A stretch of DNA of 62,317 nt from an uncultured Oscillospiraceae bacterium (GCA_934446455.1 CAKSEE010000011.1:1-62317), one strand, 5' to 3'. Counted from the stretch's first letter, positions 39,428-47,939 are shown. The notes: generated by a model from the sequence alone, not told the origin. Made by a program: numbers and translations.

Positions 39428-40651
39428 ATGGAGAGAACATATCCAAAGGCAGCGATAACGGAAAAGGGCGAAAAGGCGCTACGCGTGGGGCACCCGTGGG
39501 TCTACGCCGACGAGATAACCGACATTGACGGCGCGCCCGAAAACGGCGGCCTGTGCGACGTTGTAAGCCGCAAGGGGCGCTACCTCGGCACGGGCTTTTA
39601 CAACGACAACTCAAAGATACGCATACGCGTGGTTTCGCGCAGCACAAACGACGCGTTCGACGGCGCGTTCTGGGAGCGCCGCGTGCGCTACGCGCTCGAC
39701 TACCGCAAAACGGTAATGCGCGGGGATTTCGGCTGCTGCCGCCTTATTTTCGGAGAGGCGGACGGCTTCCCGGGGCTTACGGTTGACCGCTTCGGGGATA
39801 TCCTTGTCGCGCAGGTTCTGTGCCTTGGCACGGACAGGATAAAGGACGTGCTTTACGGCGCTCTTGTGCGCGCCCTCGGGGACATGGGCGAGCATATCAC
39901 GGCGCTTTACGAGCGTAACGACGTGAAGATTCGCGGGCTTGAGGGAATGCAGGAGTACAAGGCGTTCTGGCAGGGAGCGGGGCTGCGCGCGGACCTTTCG
40001 GGCGTTACGGAGATAACGGAGAACGGCGTGCGCTACAGCGTGGACTACATAAACGGGCAGAAAACAGGCTTCTTCCTCGACCAGAAGTACAACCGCATGG
40101 CGATACGCCGCATAGCGCAGGGCAGGAACGTTCTCGACTGCTTCACGCACACGGGGGCTTTCGCGCTCAACGCCGCCGCTGCGGGCGCGAAGAAAGTCAC
40201 CGCCGTGGACATTTCCGCGCAGGCGGTGGAAATGACCCGCGCAAACGCACGGCTCAACGGGCTTGAAGAGCGCATGGAGTTTGTGCAGGCGGACGTATTC
40301 GACCTGCTGACAGACCTTGCGCGAAAGGGTGGTCACCCGTACGACTTCATAATCCTCGACCCGCCCGCGTTCACCAAAAGCAGCAGCACGGTAAAGAGCG
40401 CTCAGCGCGGCTACAAGGAGATAAATCTCAAGGCGATGAAGCTCCTACCGCGCGGCGGATACCTCGCAACGTGTTCCTGCTCGCATTTCATGACCGAGCC
40501 GCTGTTCAAGAAAATGCTCCACGACGCCGCCGAGGACGCATGCGTTTCGCTGCGGCAGATAGAGGCGCGCCGACAGTCGCCCGACCACCCCATTCTCTGG
40601 AACGTCCCCGAAACCGACTACCTGAAGTTCTACACCTTTCAGGTGGTGTAA
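39428..40651 (+). CDS. RlmI-like class I rRNA methyltransferase
   Basis: The 407-residue protein has an N-terminal PUA domain (~1-75, ALRVGHPWVYADEI), a central RlmI-type domain (FGEADGFPGLTVDRFGD) and a C-terminal SAM-dependent methyltransferase (~200-400): YINGQKTGFFLDQKYNR, VLDCFTHTGAFALNAA (SAM motif I), VDISAQAVEM and the catalytic-region LDPPAF. RlmI methylates C5 of a cytosine in 23S rRNA in E. coli; the exact site here is not known. The ATG follows AAAAGGAAA. The stop directly abuts a truncated ECF transporter frame. Confidence 0.88.
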   Translation: MERTYPKAAITEKGEKALRVGHPWVYADEITDIDGAPENGGLCDVVSRKGRYLGTGFYNDNSKIRIRVVSRSTNDAFDGAFWERRVRYALDYRKTVMRGDFGCCRLIFGEADGFPGLTVDRFGDILVAQVLCLGTDRIKDVLYGALVRALGDMGEHITALYERNDVKIRGLEGMQEYKAFWQGAGLRADLSGVTEITENGVRYSVDYINGQKTGFFLDQKYNRMAIRRIAQGRNVLDCFTHTGAFALNAAAAGAKKVTAVDISAQAVEMTRANARLNGLEERMEFVQADVFDLLTDLARKGGHPYDFIILDPPAFTKSSSTVKSAQRGYKEINLKAMKLLPRGGYLATCSCSHFMTEPLFKKMLHDAAEDACVSLRQIEARRQSPDHPILWNVPETDYLKFYTFQVV

Positions 40652-40653
40652 AG

Positions 40654-41016
40654 CGGGAGCTTGGCGCGAGCTTTGCAGTAACAACTATCATGGGCAATCC
40701 CATGCCCGCAGCGGCAAGGCTGCCGTTTATGGTGGCTGAGCTGGCGGTGTTTGCGCTTGTTGCGGGGCTGTTTACGCGTAAGATTGCCGACAGGGCGCTC
40801 CGGGCGTTCCCTGCGGTTATTGCGGCGCAGCTTGCGGGCAGAGCGGTATTTATGGGGCTTGTGGCGCTCTTTCAGGGCGTAACGCCGTTTGCCCCCGCAA
40901 TGATATGGCAGCAGGTATGCACGGGTCTGTGGGGACTTGCAGCGCAGGCTGTGTTTGTGCCTGTTGTAATAATAGCGCTGCGTGCGTTTATGCATAAGGA
41001 GCGCGGCAATGACTGA
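40654..41016 (+). pseudogene. 5'-truncated ECF transporter S-component
   Basis: The frame opens two bases after the RlmI-like stop codon and reads RELGASFAVTTIMGNP, then RLPFMVAELAVFALVAGLF, then FPAVIAAQLAGRAVFMGLVALF and a final hydrophobic helix ending in a basic tail. This matches the last ~2/3 of ECF-type S-components, membrane subunits that bind vitamins or similar ligands. The first TM helices are missing. The only ATG (40690) has no ribosome site and would give 108 residues. A deletion joining the RlmI-like gene to the S-component interior explains this. Its 3' end overlaps the DUF1893 start. Confidence 0.6.
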
Positions 41017-41425
41017 CCCTGAGCGCGCCGTGGCTGCGCTTGAAGGGCATTCCATCTGCCTTTTCAGGGGAGAGGAGCTGCTGACGGACGACGGCAGGGG
41101 CATATCCCCGATGTTGCGCTTTATAGGCGAGGGCAGGGAGCTTTCGGGCTGGTCTGCGGCTGACGTTATCGTGGGAAAGGCTGCTGCGGCGCTTTTCGTA
41201 AAGGCGGGCGTAAGGGCAGTCTGCGGCGTGGTCATGTCTGCGGCGGGCGAGGAGTACCTGAAAGCGCACGGCGTGGAGACTTCATACGGCGCGCTTACCG
41301 AACGGATAATGAACCGCCGGGGTACGGGCATATGCTGCCCCATGGAGCAGGCGGTAAGCGGCATTGACGATACCGGGGAGTGCTACAGGGTACTGTGCGA
41401 AAGGCTTGCACAGATGCGGAAATAA
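41009..41425 (+). CDS. DUF1893 protein (TM1506-like)
   Basis: The 138-residue protein matches DUF1893, a small deaminase-fold family: AVAALEGHSICLFRGEELLTDDGRGISPML, DVIVGKAAAALFVKAGV, and TGICCPMEQAV near the end. The biochemical role of the family is not established. The ATG at 41009 follows AAGGA and overlaps the ECF remnant by 8 bp, so before truncation the two were probably coupled. A terminator follows. Confidence 0.88.
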   Translation: MTDPERAVAALEGHSICLFRGEELLTDDGRGISPMLRFIGEGRELSGWSAADVIVGKAAAALFVKAGVRAVCGVVMSAAGEEYLKAHGVETSYGALTERIMNRRGTGICCPMEQAVSGIDDTGECYRVLCERLAQMRK

Positions 41426-41433
41426 TAAAGGCT

Positions 41434-41466
41434 TGCGGCTGTGCGAAATTCACAGCCGCACGTTTA
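41434..41466 (+). terminator. Terminator after the DUF1893 gene
   Basis: A perfect 10-bp stem (TGCGGCTGTG with CACAGCCGCA) and a 7-nt loop followed by CGTTTATT. Confidence 0.75.
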
Positions 41467-41574
41467 TTGCGCAAGCATTAAAGTCCTTCATGCCGAAGAT
41501 TAGACCCGGTAATGCAAAATCACCATTTTGCAGGGCGCATTTACCACATATTTCACAAAAAATCCCCACAGGTA

Positions 41575-41603
41575 TTGCAAATAAGCGCGAAAAATGTTAC
41601 AAT
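41575..41603 (+). promoter_or_regulatory. Sigma-A promoter of putP
   Basis: TTGCAA (41575-41580), 17-bp spacer, TACAAT (41598-41603), with TG upstream of the -10. Confidence 0.8.
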
Positions 41604-41659
41604 AAACAAGTACGCCGTTTTATTCGGCGCAAATTCACAACCAAAAAAGGAGGACACAA

Positions 41660-43213
41660 ATGGGAGACATATATGTAATTGTCGCATTTGTGATTTATGC
41701 GCTGGTCATTCTTGCAATAGGCATTATATCCTACAAGAAGTCAAAGAGCATGAATGACTATTTCATCGGCGGGCGCCAGCTCGGCAGCTGGACTACCGCA
41801 ATTTCCGCGCAGGCCTCAGACATGAGCGGCTGGCTGCTTATGGGTCTGCCGGGCGCTATCTTTGCAAGAGGTCTTACCGAAAGCTGGATAGCTATCGGAC
41901 TGTTTATCGGCACATATCTTAACTGGAAGATACTTGCTGCAAGGCTTCGCAGAATGTCCTACGCAGCGGGCGACGCCATCACTATCCCCGAGTATTTCCA
42001 GAAGCGCTTCTTCACCGGGAATCCCGTTATCCGCTTCGCCTGTGCGGCGATAATCTTCGTATTCTTCCTTGTGTACACGGCTTCCGCGTTCAGCGGCGGC
42101 GCAAAGCTCTTCAACTACATTTTCGGGCTTGACTACAAGCTTGCGCTCACTATCGGCGCGGTAATCATCATATCCTACACGTTCCTCGGCGGATTTTTCG
42201 CCGTGTGCTGGACGGACGTAATTCAGGGACTGCTGATGTTTGCAGCACTTGTGGTTGTACCGCTGGTGTGCATTTTCCGGACGCCCGATGTGAATGCGGT
42301 GCAGTTCCTTAACGACGCAGGGCAGGAAATCACCAACTACCTTAACTTCTTCGAGGGTACGGACGGTTCCATTGCGTGGGCTACTATCCTTTCGGGACTT
42401 GCGTGGGGTCTCGGCTACTTTGGTATGCCGCATATCCTCGTGCGCTTTATGGCGATAAAGTCCAGCGACCTTATCAGGAAGTCGCGCATAATCGCAACTG
42501 TCTGGGTGTTTGTAACGCTTGTGGCTGCGGTTCTCGTGGGAATCTTCGGCTACATATTCCTGCACTCCGCAGGCAACGAGGCGCTGCTTGCAGAATTCAG
42601 CGCTATGGGCGACGTTGAGAAGATATTTATGTTCTTAAGCAGCAAGCTTCTCCCGGGAATAATTGCCGGTATAGTGCTTGCGGCAATACTTGCGGCTATA
42701 ATGAGCACGGCTGACTCTCAGCTTCTCGTTACGGCTTCTTCTGTAACGAATGATATGTTCATGCTCTTCAAGAAGGACGCAAAGGAAAAGACCCTTATGT
42801 GGATAAGCCGCGGCACGGTTATCGTTGTAGCGGTTATCGCGTACTTCATAGCGCTCGACCCCGACAGCTCCGTAATGGGCCTTGTGTCCTACGCGTGGGC
42901 GGGTCTTGGCGCGGCGTTCGGTCCTGCAATGCTGCTTTCGCTCTTCTGGAAGCGCATGACGATGAGCGGCGCAGTTGCGGGCATAATCAGCGGCGGCGCG
43001 GCTGTGGTAATCTGGGAAATGCTCCCGATAATCCCCGTTGGGGGCGAGTTCCTGACGCTCTCCGCTGCAACGGGCGTTTACTCGCTGCTGCCCGCGTTCG
43101 CGCTGGCGCTTGCGGCGGTGATCATAGTGTCGCTCTGCACAAGCGTTGACAAGACAAAGGTGGACGAGCTTTTTGCAAAGATGAAGGCTAAGGGTTCCGA
43201 AGCTATTCAGTAA
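41660..43213 (+). CDS. putP: Sodium/proline symporter PutP
   Basis: The 517-residue protein is a sodium:solute symporter of the PutP subfamily with about 13 TM helices. Signatures include NDYFIGGRQLGSWTTAISAQASDMSGWLL, then FIGTYLNWKILAARLRRMSYAAGDAITIPEYFQKRF and YTFLGGFFAVCWTDVIQG. It imports proline with Na+, for nutrition or osmoprotection. AAAGGAGGACAC precedes the ATG. It is a single-gene transcription unit with promoter and terminator. Confidence 0.92.
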   Translation: MGDIYVIVAFVIYALVILAIGIISYKKSKSMNDYFIGGRQLGSWTTAISAQASDMSGWLLMGLPGAIFARGLTESWIAIGLFIGTYLNWKILAARLRRMSYAAGDAITIPEYFQKRFFTGNPVIRFACAAIIFVFFLVYTASAFSGGAKLFNYIFGLDYKLALTIGAVIIISYTFLGGFFAVCWTDVIQGLLMFAALVVVPLVCIFRTPDVNAVQFLNDAGQEITNYLNFFEGTDGSIAWATILSGLAWGLGYFGMPHILVRFMAIKSSDLIRKSRIIATVWVFVTLVAAVLVGIFGYIFLHSAGNEALLAEFSAMGDVEKIFMFLSSKLLPGIIAGIVLAAILAAIMSTADSQLLVTASSVTNDMFMLFKKDAKEKTLMWISRGTVIVVAVIAYFIALDPDSSVMGLVSYAWAGLGAAFGPAMLLSLFWKRMTMSGAVAGIISGGAAVVIWEMLPIIPVGGEFLTLSAATGVYSLLPAFALALAAVIIVSLCTSVDKTKVDELFAKMKAKGSEAIQ

Positions 43214-43275
43214 ACGGCGGGGCTGACGATAAAGGCACATCTGCGTTGTCAGCCCGATGAGATTATTTCGATAAG

Positions 43276-43311
43276 CGGGGCTGCTGTTTAATGCAGCCCC
43301 GTTCTTTTTTT
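43276..43311 (+). terminator. Rho-independent terminator of putP
   Basis: A perfect 9-bp stem (CGGGGCTGC with GCAGCCCCG) followed by TTCTTTTTTT. Confidence 0.92.
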
Positions 43312-43332
43312 GAGAAAATTACGAAAAACCCC

Positions 43333-43361
43333 TTGACAAAAAGAAAGAAATGTAGTAAAAT
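43333..43361 (+). promoter_or_regulatory. Sigma-A promoter of the tRNA pair
   Basis: TTGACA (43333-43338), 17-bp spacer, TAAAAT (43356-43361), 27 bp before tRNA-Val. Confidence 0.85.
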
Positions 43362-43387
43362 ATAATAGTCGCAGAAAGCGGCGAGAT

Positions 43388-43463
43388 GGAAGTTTAGCTC
43401 AGCTGGGAGAGCATCTGCCTTACAAGCAGAGGGTCATAGGTTCGAGCCCTATAACTTCCACCA
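43388..43463 (+). tRNA. tRNA-Val (anticodon TAC)
   Basis: Acceptor stem GGAAGTT/AACTTCC, D-arm TAGCTCAGCTGGGAGAGC, anticodon stem TCTGC/GCAGA with loop CTTACAA (anticodon TAC), T-loop TTCGAGC, discriminator A and encoded CCA. Confidence 0.95.
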
Positions 43464-43466
43464 TCT

Positions 43467-43542
43467 GCGGATTTAGCTCATCCGGTAGAGCGCCACCTTG
43501 CCAAGGTGGAGGTAGCGAGTTCGAGCCTCGTAATCCGCTCCA
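43467..43542 (+). tRNA. tRNA-Gly (anticodon GCC)
   Basis: Acceptor stem GCGGATT/AATCCGC, anticodon stem CCACC/GGTGG with loop TTGCCAA (anticodon GCC), T-loop TTCGAGC, discriminator T and encoded CCA. It lies 3 bp after tRNA-Val and is co-transcribed. Confidence 0.95.
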
Positions 43543-43550
43543 TTAAAACA

Positions 43551-43584
43551 AAAAGCCCCGGCGTTGATTCGTCGGGGCTTTTCC
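43551..43584 (+). terminator. Terminator of the tRNA operon
   Basis: A stem AAAAGCCCCGG with TCGGGGCTTTT and TTCC after it. Confidence 0.88.
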
Positions 43585-43702
43585 GCGTATGCGAAGTTTG
43601 TGCTTTCCTGTGATTACTGCCGCGAGCGCCTCAGGCAGAGAGAAAGGCGGCGGAAAACTCCGTCGCCCCTGTGTGTTCGTCAAAGCGCTTGCGCGCTGAG
43701 AA

Positions 43703-43981
43703 TCAGTCCTCGTTTCTCTGCTTTGCGAAGCACTCGCTGCAAAGAACAGGTCTGTCGCCCTTCGGCTCGAAAGGAACTCTTGCTACGCCGCCGCAAACCG
43801 CGCAGGTTGCCTCGTAGAAGGTTCTTGCGCCCTTACCGCCGTTCTTCCTAGCGTCGCGGCAAGCCTTGCATCTCTGCGGCTCGTTTACAAAGCCCTTTTC
43901 AGCGTAGAACTCCTGCTCACCGGCAGTGAAAACGAAGTCCGCACCGCAGTCCTTGCACTTAAGTGTCTTGTCTGTGTACAT
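43703..43981 (-). CDS. Small zinc-ribbon protein
   Basis: The 92-residue protein carries three CxxC pairs and one more: LKCKDCGADFVF (near 8-13), RCKACRDARK (near 38), ATCAVCGGVARV (near 58) and VLCSECFAKQR (near 80), making two zinc-ribbon-like knuckles. It matches the 'probable zinc-ribbon domain' proteins of Clostridia, whose function is unknown; a nucleic-acid or ribosome-associated role is likely but unproven. The ATG follows AAGAGGTATTACT. Confidence 0.82.
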   Translation of the reverse strand: MYTDKTLKCKDCGADFVFTAGEQEFYAEKGFVNEPQRCKACRDARKNGGKGARTFYEATCAVCGGVARVPFEPKGDRPVLCSECFAKQRNED

Positions 43982-44101
43982 AGTAATACCTCTTAAAAAT
44001 AGATTTGCCCAGTCGGATTTACACCGACACCTTTGATAAACAACGCTCTGGAATTTAAGCTATTGGGTCATATATAACGCCGTAGGGCGTTTCGCACAAA
44101 A

Positions 44102-44659
44102 TCAGAACCTGCTGTAAATGCCGCGAAGCTTTGCACGCGCACGCGCCGCCGCATTATCCACAGACTTTCTGTCCACCCCGAGCCGCTGCGCTATCTCGTC
44201 ATAACTCAGCCCGAAGATTATCCCGTCTATGCAGCGCATCTCGAGCTCCGAAAGCTCTGCCACAGCCCTGCGGAAGAACTCCGCGTTCGCCTCCTTGCCG
44301 ATGAACCTTTCCTCGGGCGAGGGGGAGGGGTCGACCACCTGCTCAAGCTCCTGCGAGCCGTCTGCGAGGGTGCCGCTGCGCTTTTTGCTGCGCTTTACGG
44401 TATTCTTCATCGCGTTGCGGATACACACCGAAGCGAACGCGCCGAAGCTGCCGCGCTCGGGCGAATACTCCCGCACGGCGGTAAGCAGCGCCTCAAATCC
44501 GTCCGACACAAGGTCCTCGTGGTCTGCCTGTGCGGCATAAAAGCGCGCCGCAGAAAACACCGCGCTCTTGTACCTTGAAATAAGCTCGGTAACCTTTTCG
44601 CTGTCGCCCGCGCCTGCGCAGGCAAGCTCCTCATCGGACAGGTTGCTGCCGTCAGTCAT
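44102..44659 (-). CDS. SigH-like RNA polymerase sigma factor
   Basis: The 185-residue sigma-70 protein has region 2 (LISRYKSAVFSAARFYAAQADHEDLVSDGFEALLTAVREY; then FGAFASVCIRNAMKNTVKRSKKRS) and region 4 (LSYDEIAQRLGVDRKSVDNAAARARAKLR). The arrangement and the RAR-K helix are typical of Clostridia SigH, which drives entry into sporulation, though shorter. If correct it would act upstream of the spoIIA operon. It has its own strong promoter. It could also be another minor sigma factor. Confidence 0.75.
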   Translation of the reverse strand: MTDGSNLSDEELACAGAGDSEKVTELISRYKSAVFSAARFYAAQADHEDLVSDGFEALLTAVREYSPERGSFGAFASVCIRNAMKNTVKRSKKRSGTLADGSQELEQVVDPSPSPEERFIGKEANAEFFRRAVAELSELEMRCIDGIIFGLSYDEIAQRLGVDRKSVDNAAARARAKLRGIYSRF

Positions 44660-44692
44660 ACATCGACCTCCGCGTGTCTTTCACACGCTGTT

Positions 44693-44721
44693 ATTATATC
44701 ACCTTTTGTCGGATTTGTCAA
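44693..44721 (-). promoter_or_regulatory. Sigma-A promoter of the SigH-like gene
   Basis: On the - strand: TTGACA (44721-44716), 17-bp spacer, TATAAT (44698-44693), 34 bp before the ATG. Confidence 0.9.
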
Positions 44722-44847
44722 CAAATTTTTTCCTGCCGATTCAAAAAACTGCATTTTTGATGAAACGCCAATGCCGAATTTAGTCAAAAAAGCAATGAAA
44801 TGGACTGTATATTACAGAAAATCCGCCAAAGCTGCAATTCGTGCGGC

Positions 44848-45396
44848 TTATGAGCGCGCAAATTCAGCCCTGCCCTGCTTAAAGACGTTGCCGCCAACGC
44901 AGTCTATTGCAACGATAAGCGGGAACTTCTCAAACGTCAGGCGCTTTACGCTCTCGCAGCCGAGGTCCTCGTAGGCTATCACCTCGCACGCGGTTATACA
45001 GCGGCATGCCAGCGCGCCCGCTCCGCCTGTCGCGCAGAAGTACACCGCGCCGTTGCGCTCGATAGCGTCGCAGACCGCCTGCGAGCGTTCTCCCTTGCCT
45101 ATCATCGCGCACAGCCCCATGTCAAGCAGTGCGGGGGAGTACACGTCCATACGTCCCGACGTCGTAGGTCCGCACGAGCCTATCACCATGCCGTCCTTTG
45201 CGGCGGTGGGACCCGCGTAATAAACCGTTGCGCCGTCAAGCGCGTAGGGCAGGGGAGCGCCGCTCTTAATGCTCTCCATTATCCTTTTGTGCGCCGCGTC
45301 GCGCGAGGTGAAGACGGTACCCGAAAGCAGCACCTTGTCGCCCGCGCGCAGTGTGCGCGCTTTTTCCTTAAGTTCTGAAGTGTTGAGTTCTATCAT
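44848..45396 (-). CDS. Fumarate hydratase class I, C-terminal (beta) subunit
   Basis: The 182-residue protein matches the beta subunit of two-subunit Fe-S fumarases and tartrate dehydratases: LRAGDKVLLSGTVFTSRDAAHKRI, YAGPTAAKDGMVIGSCGPTTSGRMD and MIGKGERS. The enzyme hydrates fumarate to malate together with an alpha subunit that holds the 4Fe-4S cluster. No alpha-subunit gene is next to it; the neighbours are a sigma factor and a DivIVA-like gene. RBS AAAGGAACAGGAC precedes the ATG. The alpha gene is presumably elsewhere. Confidence 0.87.
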   Translation of the reverse strand: MIELNTSELKEKARTLRAGDKVLLSGTVFTSRDAAHKRIMESIKSGAPLPYALDGATVYYAGPTAAKDGMVIGSCGPTTSGRMDVYSPALLDMGLCAMIGKGERSQAVCDAIERNGAVYFCATGGAGALACRCITACEVIAYEDLGCESVKRLTFEKFPLIVAIDCVGGNVFKQGRAEFARS

Positions 45397-45421
45397 TGTC
45401 CTGTTCCTTTTGTCCTACAGA

Positions 45422-45459
45422 TAAGGGGAGGGGCTGACGCTCAGCGAAAGCCCTTCCCT
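45422..45459 (-). terminator. Hairpin between the DivIVA-like and fumarase genes
   Basis: A long GC-rich stem (AAGGGAAGGGCT with AGCCCCTCCCCTT read on the - strand) lies 16 bp after the DivIVA-like stop. There is no clear U-tract, so it may be a partial terminator or mRNA stabiliser. Confidence 0.5.
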
Positions 45460-45474
45460 TGTATACTGATTAAA

Positions 45475-47049
45475 TTACAGACTGAAGCCGCCGAAATCGG
45501 AGCTCATCATGTCGTCGTCGGAGCCTGTATCAGCTGTCGGCTCCGTGCCGAAATTCCAGATGGAGGAATCGTCTGCGGAGGGCGCAGCGGGAGTTTCGGG
45601 CTCGGGCTGTGCGGCGATATCGTCAGATGCGTTGAATGCGCCCGACTTTTCAAGCGCGTCAAGCTCCTTCTGCATATCGTCCCACGGGCTGGAAGCGCCC
45701 TTGGGCTCGTCGGGCTGGAACTCGACAGAGCCGCCGCCAAGGTCGTGGAGCTTCTTCTCAGCGTCCTCAAGCGTTTTCATAAAGTCGAACTCATCGTCGG
45801 ACACGCCGCCCTCGTCGCCCATGTCGAGATCATCCATTGCGGTGCGCGGTTTTACTGCAAACTTCTCCTCCTGCGCCTTGATGGCGTTGAGCAGGCTCTC
45901 GTCCGCGTCCTCGCCAAGGCTCGTGCTGTTCATCGTCTGCGCGAGAAGGTCGCTTGCAAAGTCGTTGTCGAAAGCAGCCTTTGCGTGGTGGTCGTTGTCA
46001 AGCGGCTTTACGGAATCCACGGGCTCGTCTGCGCTGAGGTCCGCGCCAAGGCTTGCGGCAAGGTCCGCCATGCTCTGCATATCGTCGTCCTTGTTCTCCT
46101 CGGGCTCGGTGTTGAACATCCTGAGACTCTCGTCGCGGTCGGGATTGAGAAGCGGTATGCCCTGACGCTCCTTTGCCTCGTCGTAAATGCTCTGTGCTAC
46201 GGCGCTGCCGCCCCAGATATCGTCGTCAAACGATGCAAGGCCGCTGTCTGCGGGCTTCGCCTCGTCCATTCCGGCAACGGAAGCGGGCTTTTCCTCTGCG
46301 GGCGCAGGCGCAGGCTCGGGCTTTGCGGGAGCTTCAGCCTTAACCTCGGGCGCGGGCTTCGGTGCGGGAGCTTCTTCAATAATGTCGTCGTTTTTCTCGA
46401 GCTTCTTTAGCGCAGCGCCTGCCATTGCGGAAAAGTCGGGGATTTCAGCCGCGAATACTCCGCCGTTAGCGGCGAATACGTCGGAGGCGCACCCGGCGAT
46501 CGCTTTGTAGCCGCCGCCCATAGCCTCAAGCTGCGTGTGAATTATTTCGAGCAGCTCGCTTACCTTTGACCGGGTTGCAGCGGCTGTCTGCCTTGCCTCG
46601 GCAACTATTTTTTCAGCGGTCTGCTCTGCGTCGGCAATGATGACCTTTGCGTCAGCCTCGCCCTTGCTGATTACCTCTGCGTATGCGCGCTTGACCTCCG
46701 AATCAATGCCCTTGCCGCTGCGCAGCATATCAGTCATTTTTTTCTTCTCGGCTTCAAGCTGAGTCTTGAGGTTTTCAATCTGGCTGTTGAGGTTATCCGC
46801 GCTGCGCTTTGCAGCGTTCAGCTCTGTCTGAATCTGCGCCGCCTTTTCCTCGCCCGCCTGCTCTGCCGCCTTAACGCGCTCGTCCGCAGACTCCGCCTGC
46901 TTCAGGGCAGCCTCGGTTTTTTCATCGTTGGCTTTCTTTTCCGCTTCGATTTCGTTCATCTTCTTGCGGAGATTGCTTATGTACTCGTTGACCTCGTTTT
47001 TATCAAAGCCCATTGCTCTGGTGCTGAATCCGCCGTCTCCAACTGCCAT
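45475..47049 (-). CDS. DivIVA-domain coiled-coil protein
   Basis: The 524-residue protein starts with a DivIVA-type motif (STRAMGFDKNEVNEYISNLRKKM) and a long coiled coil to ~130 (QAGEEKAAQIQTELNAAKRSADNL), then a V-ATPase-like helix region (KVIIADAEQTAEKIVAEARQTAA), an Ala/Pro/Glu linker (~235-300) and an acidic, Asp-rich C-terminal half. DivIVA proteins bind curved membranes and recruit division or envelope machinery. The ATG at 47049 is behind AGGAGGAG; in-frame codons further upstream lie across the promoter. Function beyond the N-terminal domain is unknown. Confidence 0.82.
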   Translation of the reverse strand: MAVGDGGFSTRAMGFDKNEVNEYISNLRKKMNEIEAEKKANDEKTEAALKQAESADERVKAAEQAGEEKAAQIQTELNAAKRSADNLNSQIENLKTQLEAEKKKMTDMLRSGKGIDSEVKRAYAEVISKGEADAKVIIADAEQTAEKIVAEARQTAAATRSKVSELLEIIHTQLEAMGGGYKAIAGCASDVFAANGGVFAAEIPDFSAMAGAALKKLEKNDDIIEEAPAPKPAPEVKAEAPAKPEPAPAPAEEKPASVAGMDEAKPADSGLASFDDDIWGGSAVAQSIYDEAKERQGIPLLNPDRDESLRMFNTEPEENKDDDMQSMADLAASLGADLSADEPVDSVKPLDNDHHAKAAFDNDFASDLLAQTMNSTSLGEDADESLLNAIKAQEEKFAVKPRTAMDDLDMGDEGGVSDDEFDFMKTLEDAEKKLHDLGGGSVEFQPDEPKGASSPWDDMQKELDALEKSGAFNASDDIAAQPEPETPAAPSADDSSIWNFGTEPTADTGSDDDMMSSDFGGFSL

Positions 47050-47121
47050 TTTAGAAACTCCTCCTGAAATAAAGTGGTTATGCGCCTGCCACGCCATACC
47101 GAGCGGCAAGCCTATATATAC

Positions 47122-47150
47122 ATTATAGCATAAATACGCAAAAGATACAA
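47122..47150 (-). promoter_or_regulatory. Sigma-A promoter of the DivIVA-like gene
   Basis: On the - strand: TTGTAT (47150-47145), 17-bp spacer, TATAAT (47127-47122). This sets the upstream limit for the start codon. Confidence 0.85.
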
Positions 47151-47282
47151 GTGTTTTAGCAAATTTTATAAATATGTAGATTTTACGGGCTCGTTTTTGT
47201 AGGATTATCCAAAGAATGCAGATTTTTTTTGTGATAATCATAGATTTTAACCGCGCCGCGGCAATAAATCTGAAAAAGGCGG

Positions 47283-47311
47283 TTGTAATTTTTTGCAGGA
47301 AAGTGTATAAT
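47283..47311 (+). promoter_or_regulatory. Sigma-A promoter of ireB
   Basis: TTGTAA (47283-47288), 17-bp spacer, TATAAT (47306-47311) with TG before it; 61 bp ahead of the ATG. Confidence 0.87.
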
Positions 47312-47372
47312 GTAATAGTAGACGGCGGCTCCGCCGCCCGGGGCATTACGGAAAAGGAAGGATCTGATACAT

Positions 47373-47618
47373 ATGCACGATAAGACTATGACCTTTTCGG
47401 TACATGAGGACAGGGAAAACGAGATGAAGGAGATCCTCACTACCGTATACGACGCGCTCAGGCAGAAGGGTTACAATCCCATAAACCAGCTCGTGGGCTA
47501 TATCCTGTCGGAGGATCCTACATACATCACCACGTTCAACAACGCGCGCGGGCTTATCCGCCACATTGACAGGGACGAGCTGCTGCAGGTTCTTGTGAAA
47601 TCATACCTCTCCGATTGA
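47373..47618 (+). CDS. ireB: IreB family regulatory phosphoprotein
   Basis: The 81-residue protein is a typical IreB (UPF0297): [36 protein letters not shown] and [18 protein letters not shown]. In Enterococcus IreB is phosphorylated by the PASTA kinase IreK and affects cell-wall stress and cephalosporin tolerance. The N-terminal Thr residues (KTMTFS) are where phosphorylation is expected. RBS AAAGGAAGGA precedes the ATG. It is transcribed alone here, away from the ruvX-like genes that often accompany it. Confidence 0.93.
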   Translation: MHDKTMTFSVHEDRENEMKEILTTVYDALRQKGYNPINQLVGYILSEDPTYITTFNNARGLIRHIDRDELLQVLVKSYLSD

Positions 47619-47660
47619 ACGTTCCACCGTGATAGCACAATAAAGTAAATGAAAAGAAAC

Positions 47661-47699
47661 GCCGTACCTCTTGCAGATTTGAGGGGTGCGGCATTTTTG
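47661..47699 (+). terminator. Terminator of ireB
   Basis: A stem GCCGTACCTC with GAGGGGTGCGGC (imperfect) followed by ATTTTTG. Confidence 0.65.
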
Positions 47700-47803
47700 T
47701 GAAATGTGCGGCTTTGCTTCGGTTTTGTGCGTATTTGATGAAATTTAGTTAAAATTGTACAAAATTTTCTGCTGACATTTTGAATTATAATGCTTTTTTG
47801 TTA

Positions 47804-47832
47804 TTGACAGATTTTGAATTTTTGGTTATTAT
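47804..47832 (+). promoter_or_regulatory. Sigma-A promoter of the liv operon
   Basis: TTGACA (47804-47809), 17-bp spacer, TATTAT (47827-47832). Transcription would begin near 47840 and give a ~100-nt leader before livK. Confidence 0.88.
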
Positions 47833-47939
47833 ATTATTGCAAGGACATATTCTCGGGGAGAATAGTTCCTTAGCGTACAGACATATCTTCAAATGACTTC
47901 TCCCGCGGGAGAGGGACACAAGGAAAGGATGTAACCAAA

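Larger units (their letters stand above)
47619..47939 (+). other. Intergenic region and livK leader
   Basis: This 321-bp region holds a terminator-like hairpin after ireB (47661-47699), an AT-rich stretch, the livK promoter at 47804-47832 and a ~100-nt leader with a small hairpin (TATTCTC...GAGAATA, near 47848-47865). No coding signal is seen. Confidence 0.7.

Noticed and set aside
41364..41678. 104-codon open frame between the DUF1893 and putP genes
   Set aside because: It overlaps the DUF1893 gene, a terminator, the putP promoter and the putP ribosome site.
43564..43851. 95-codon open frame on the + strand after the tRNAs
   Set aside because: It lies over the tRNA terminator and is antisense to the zinc-ribbon gene; its Arg/Cys-rich product is a frame artefact.
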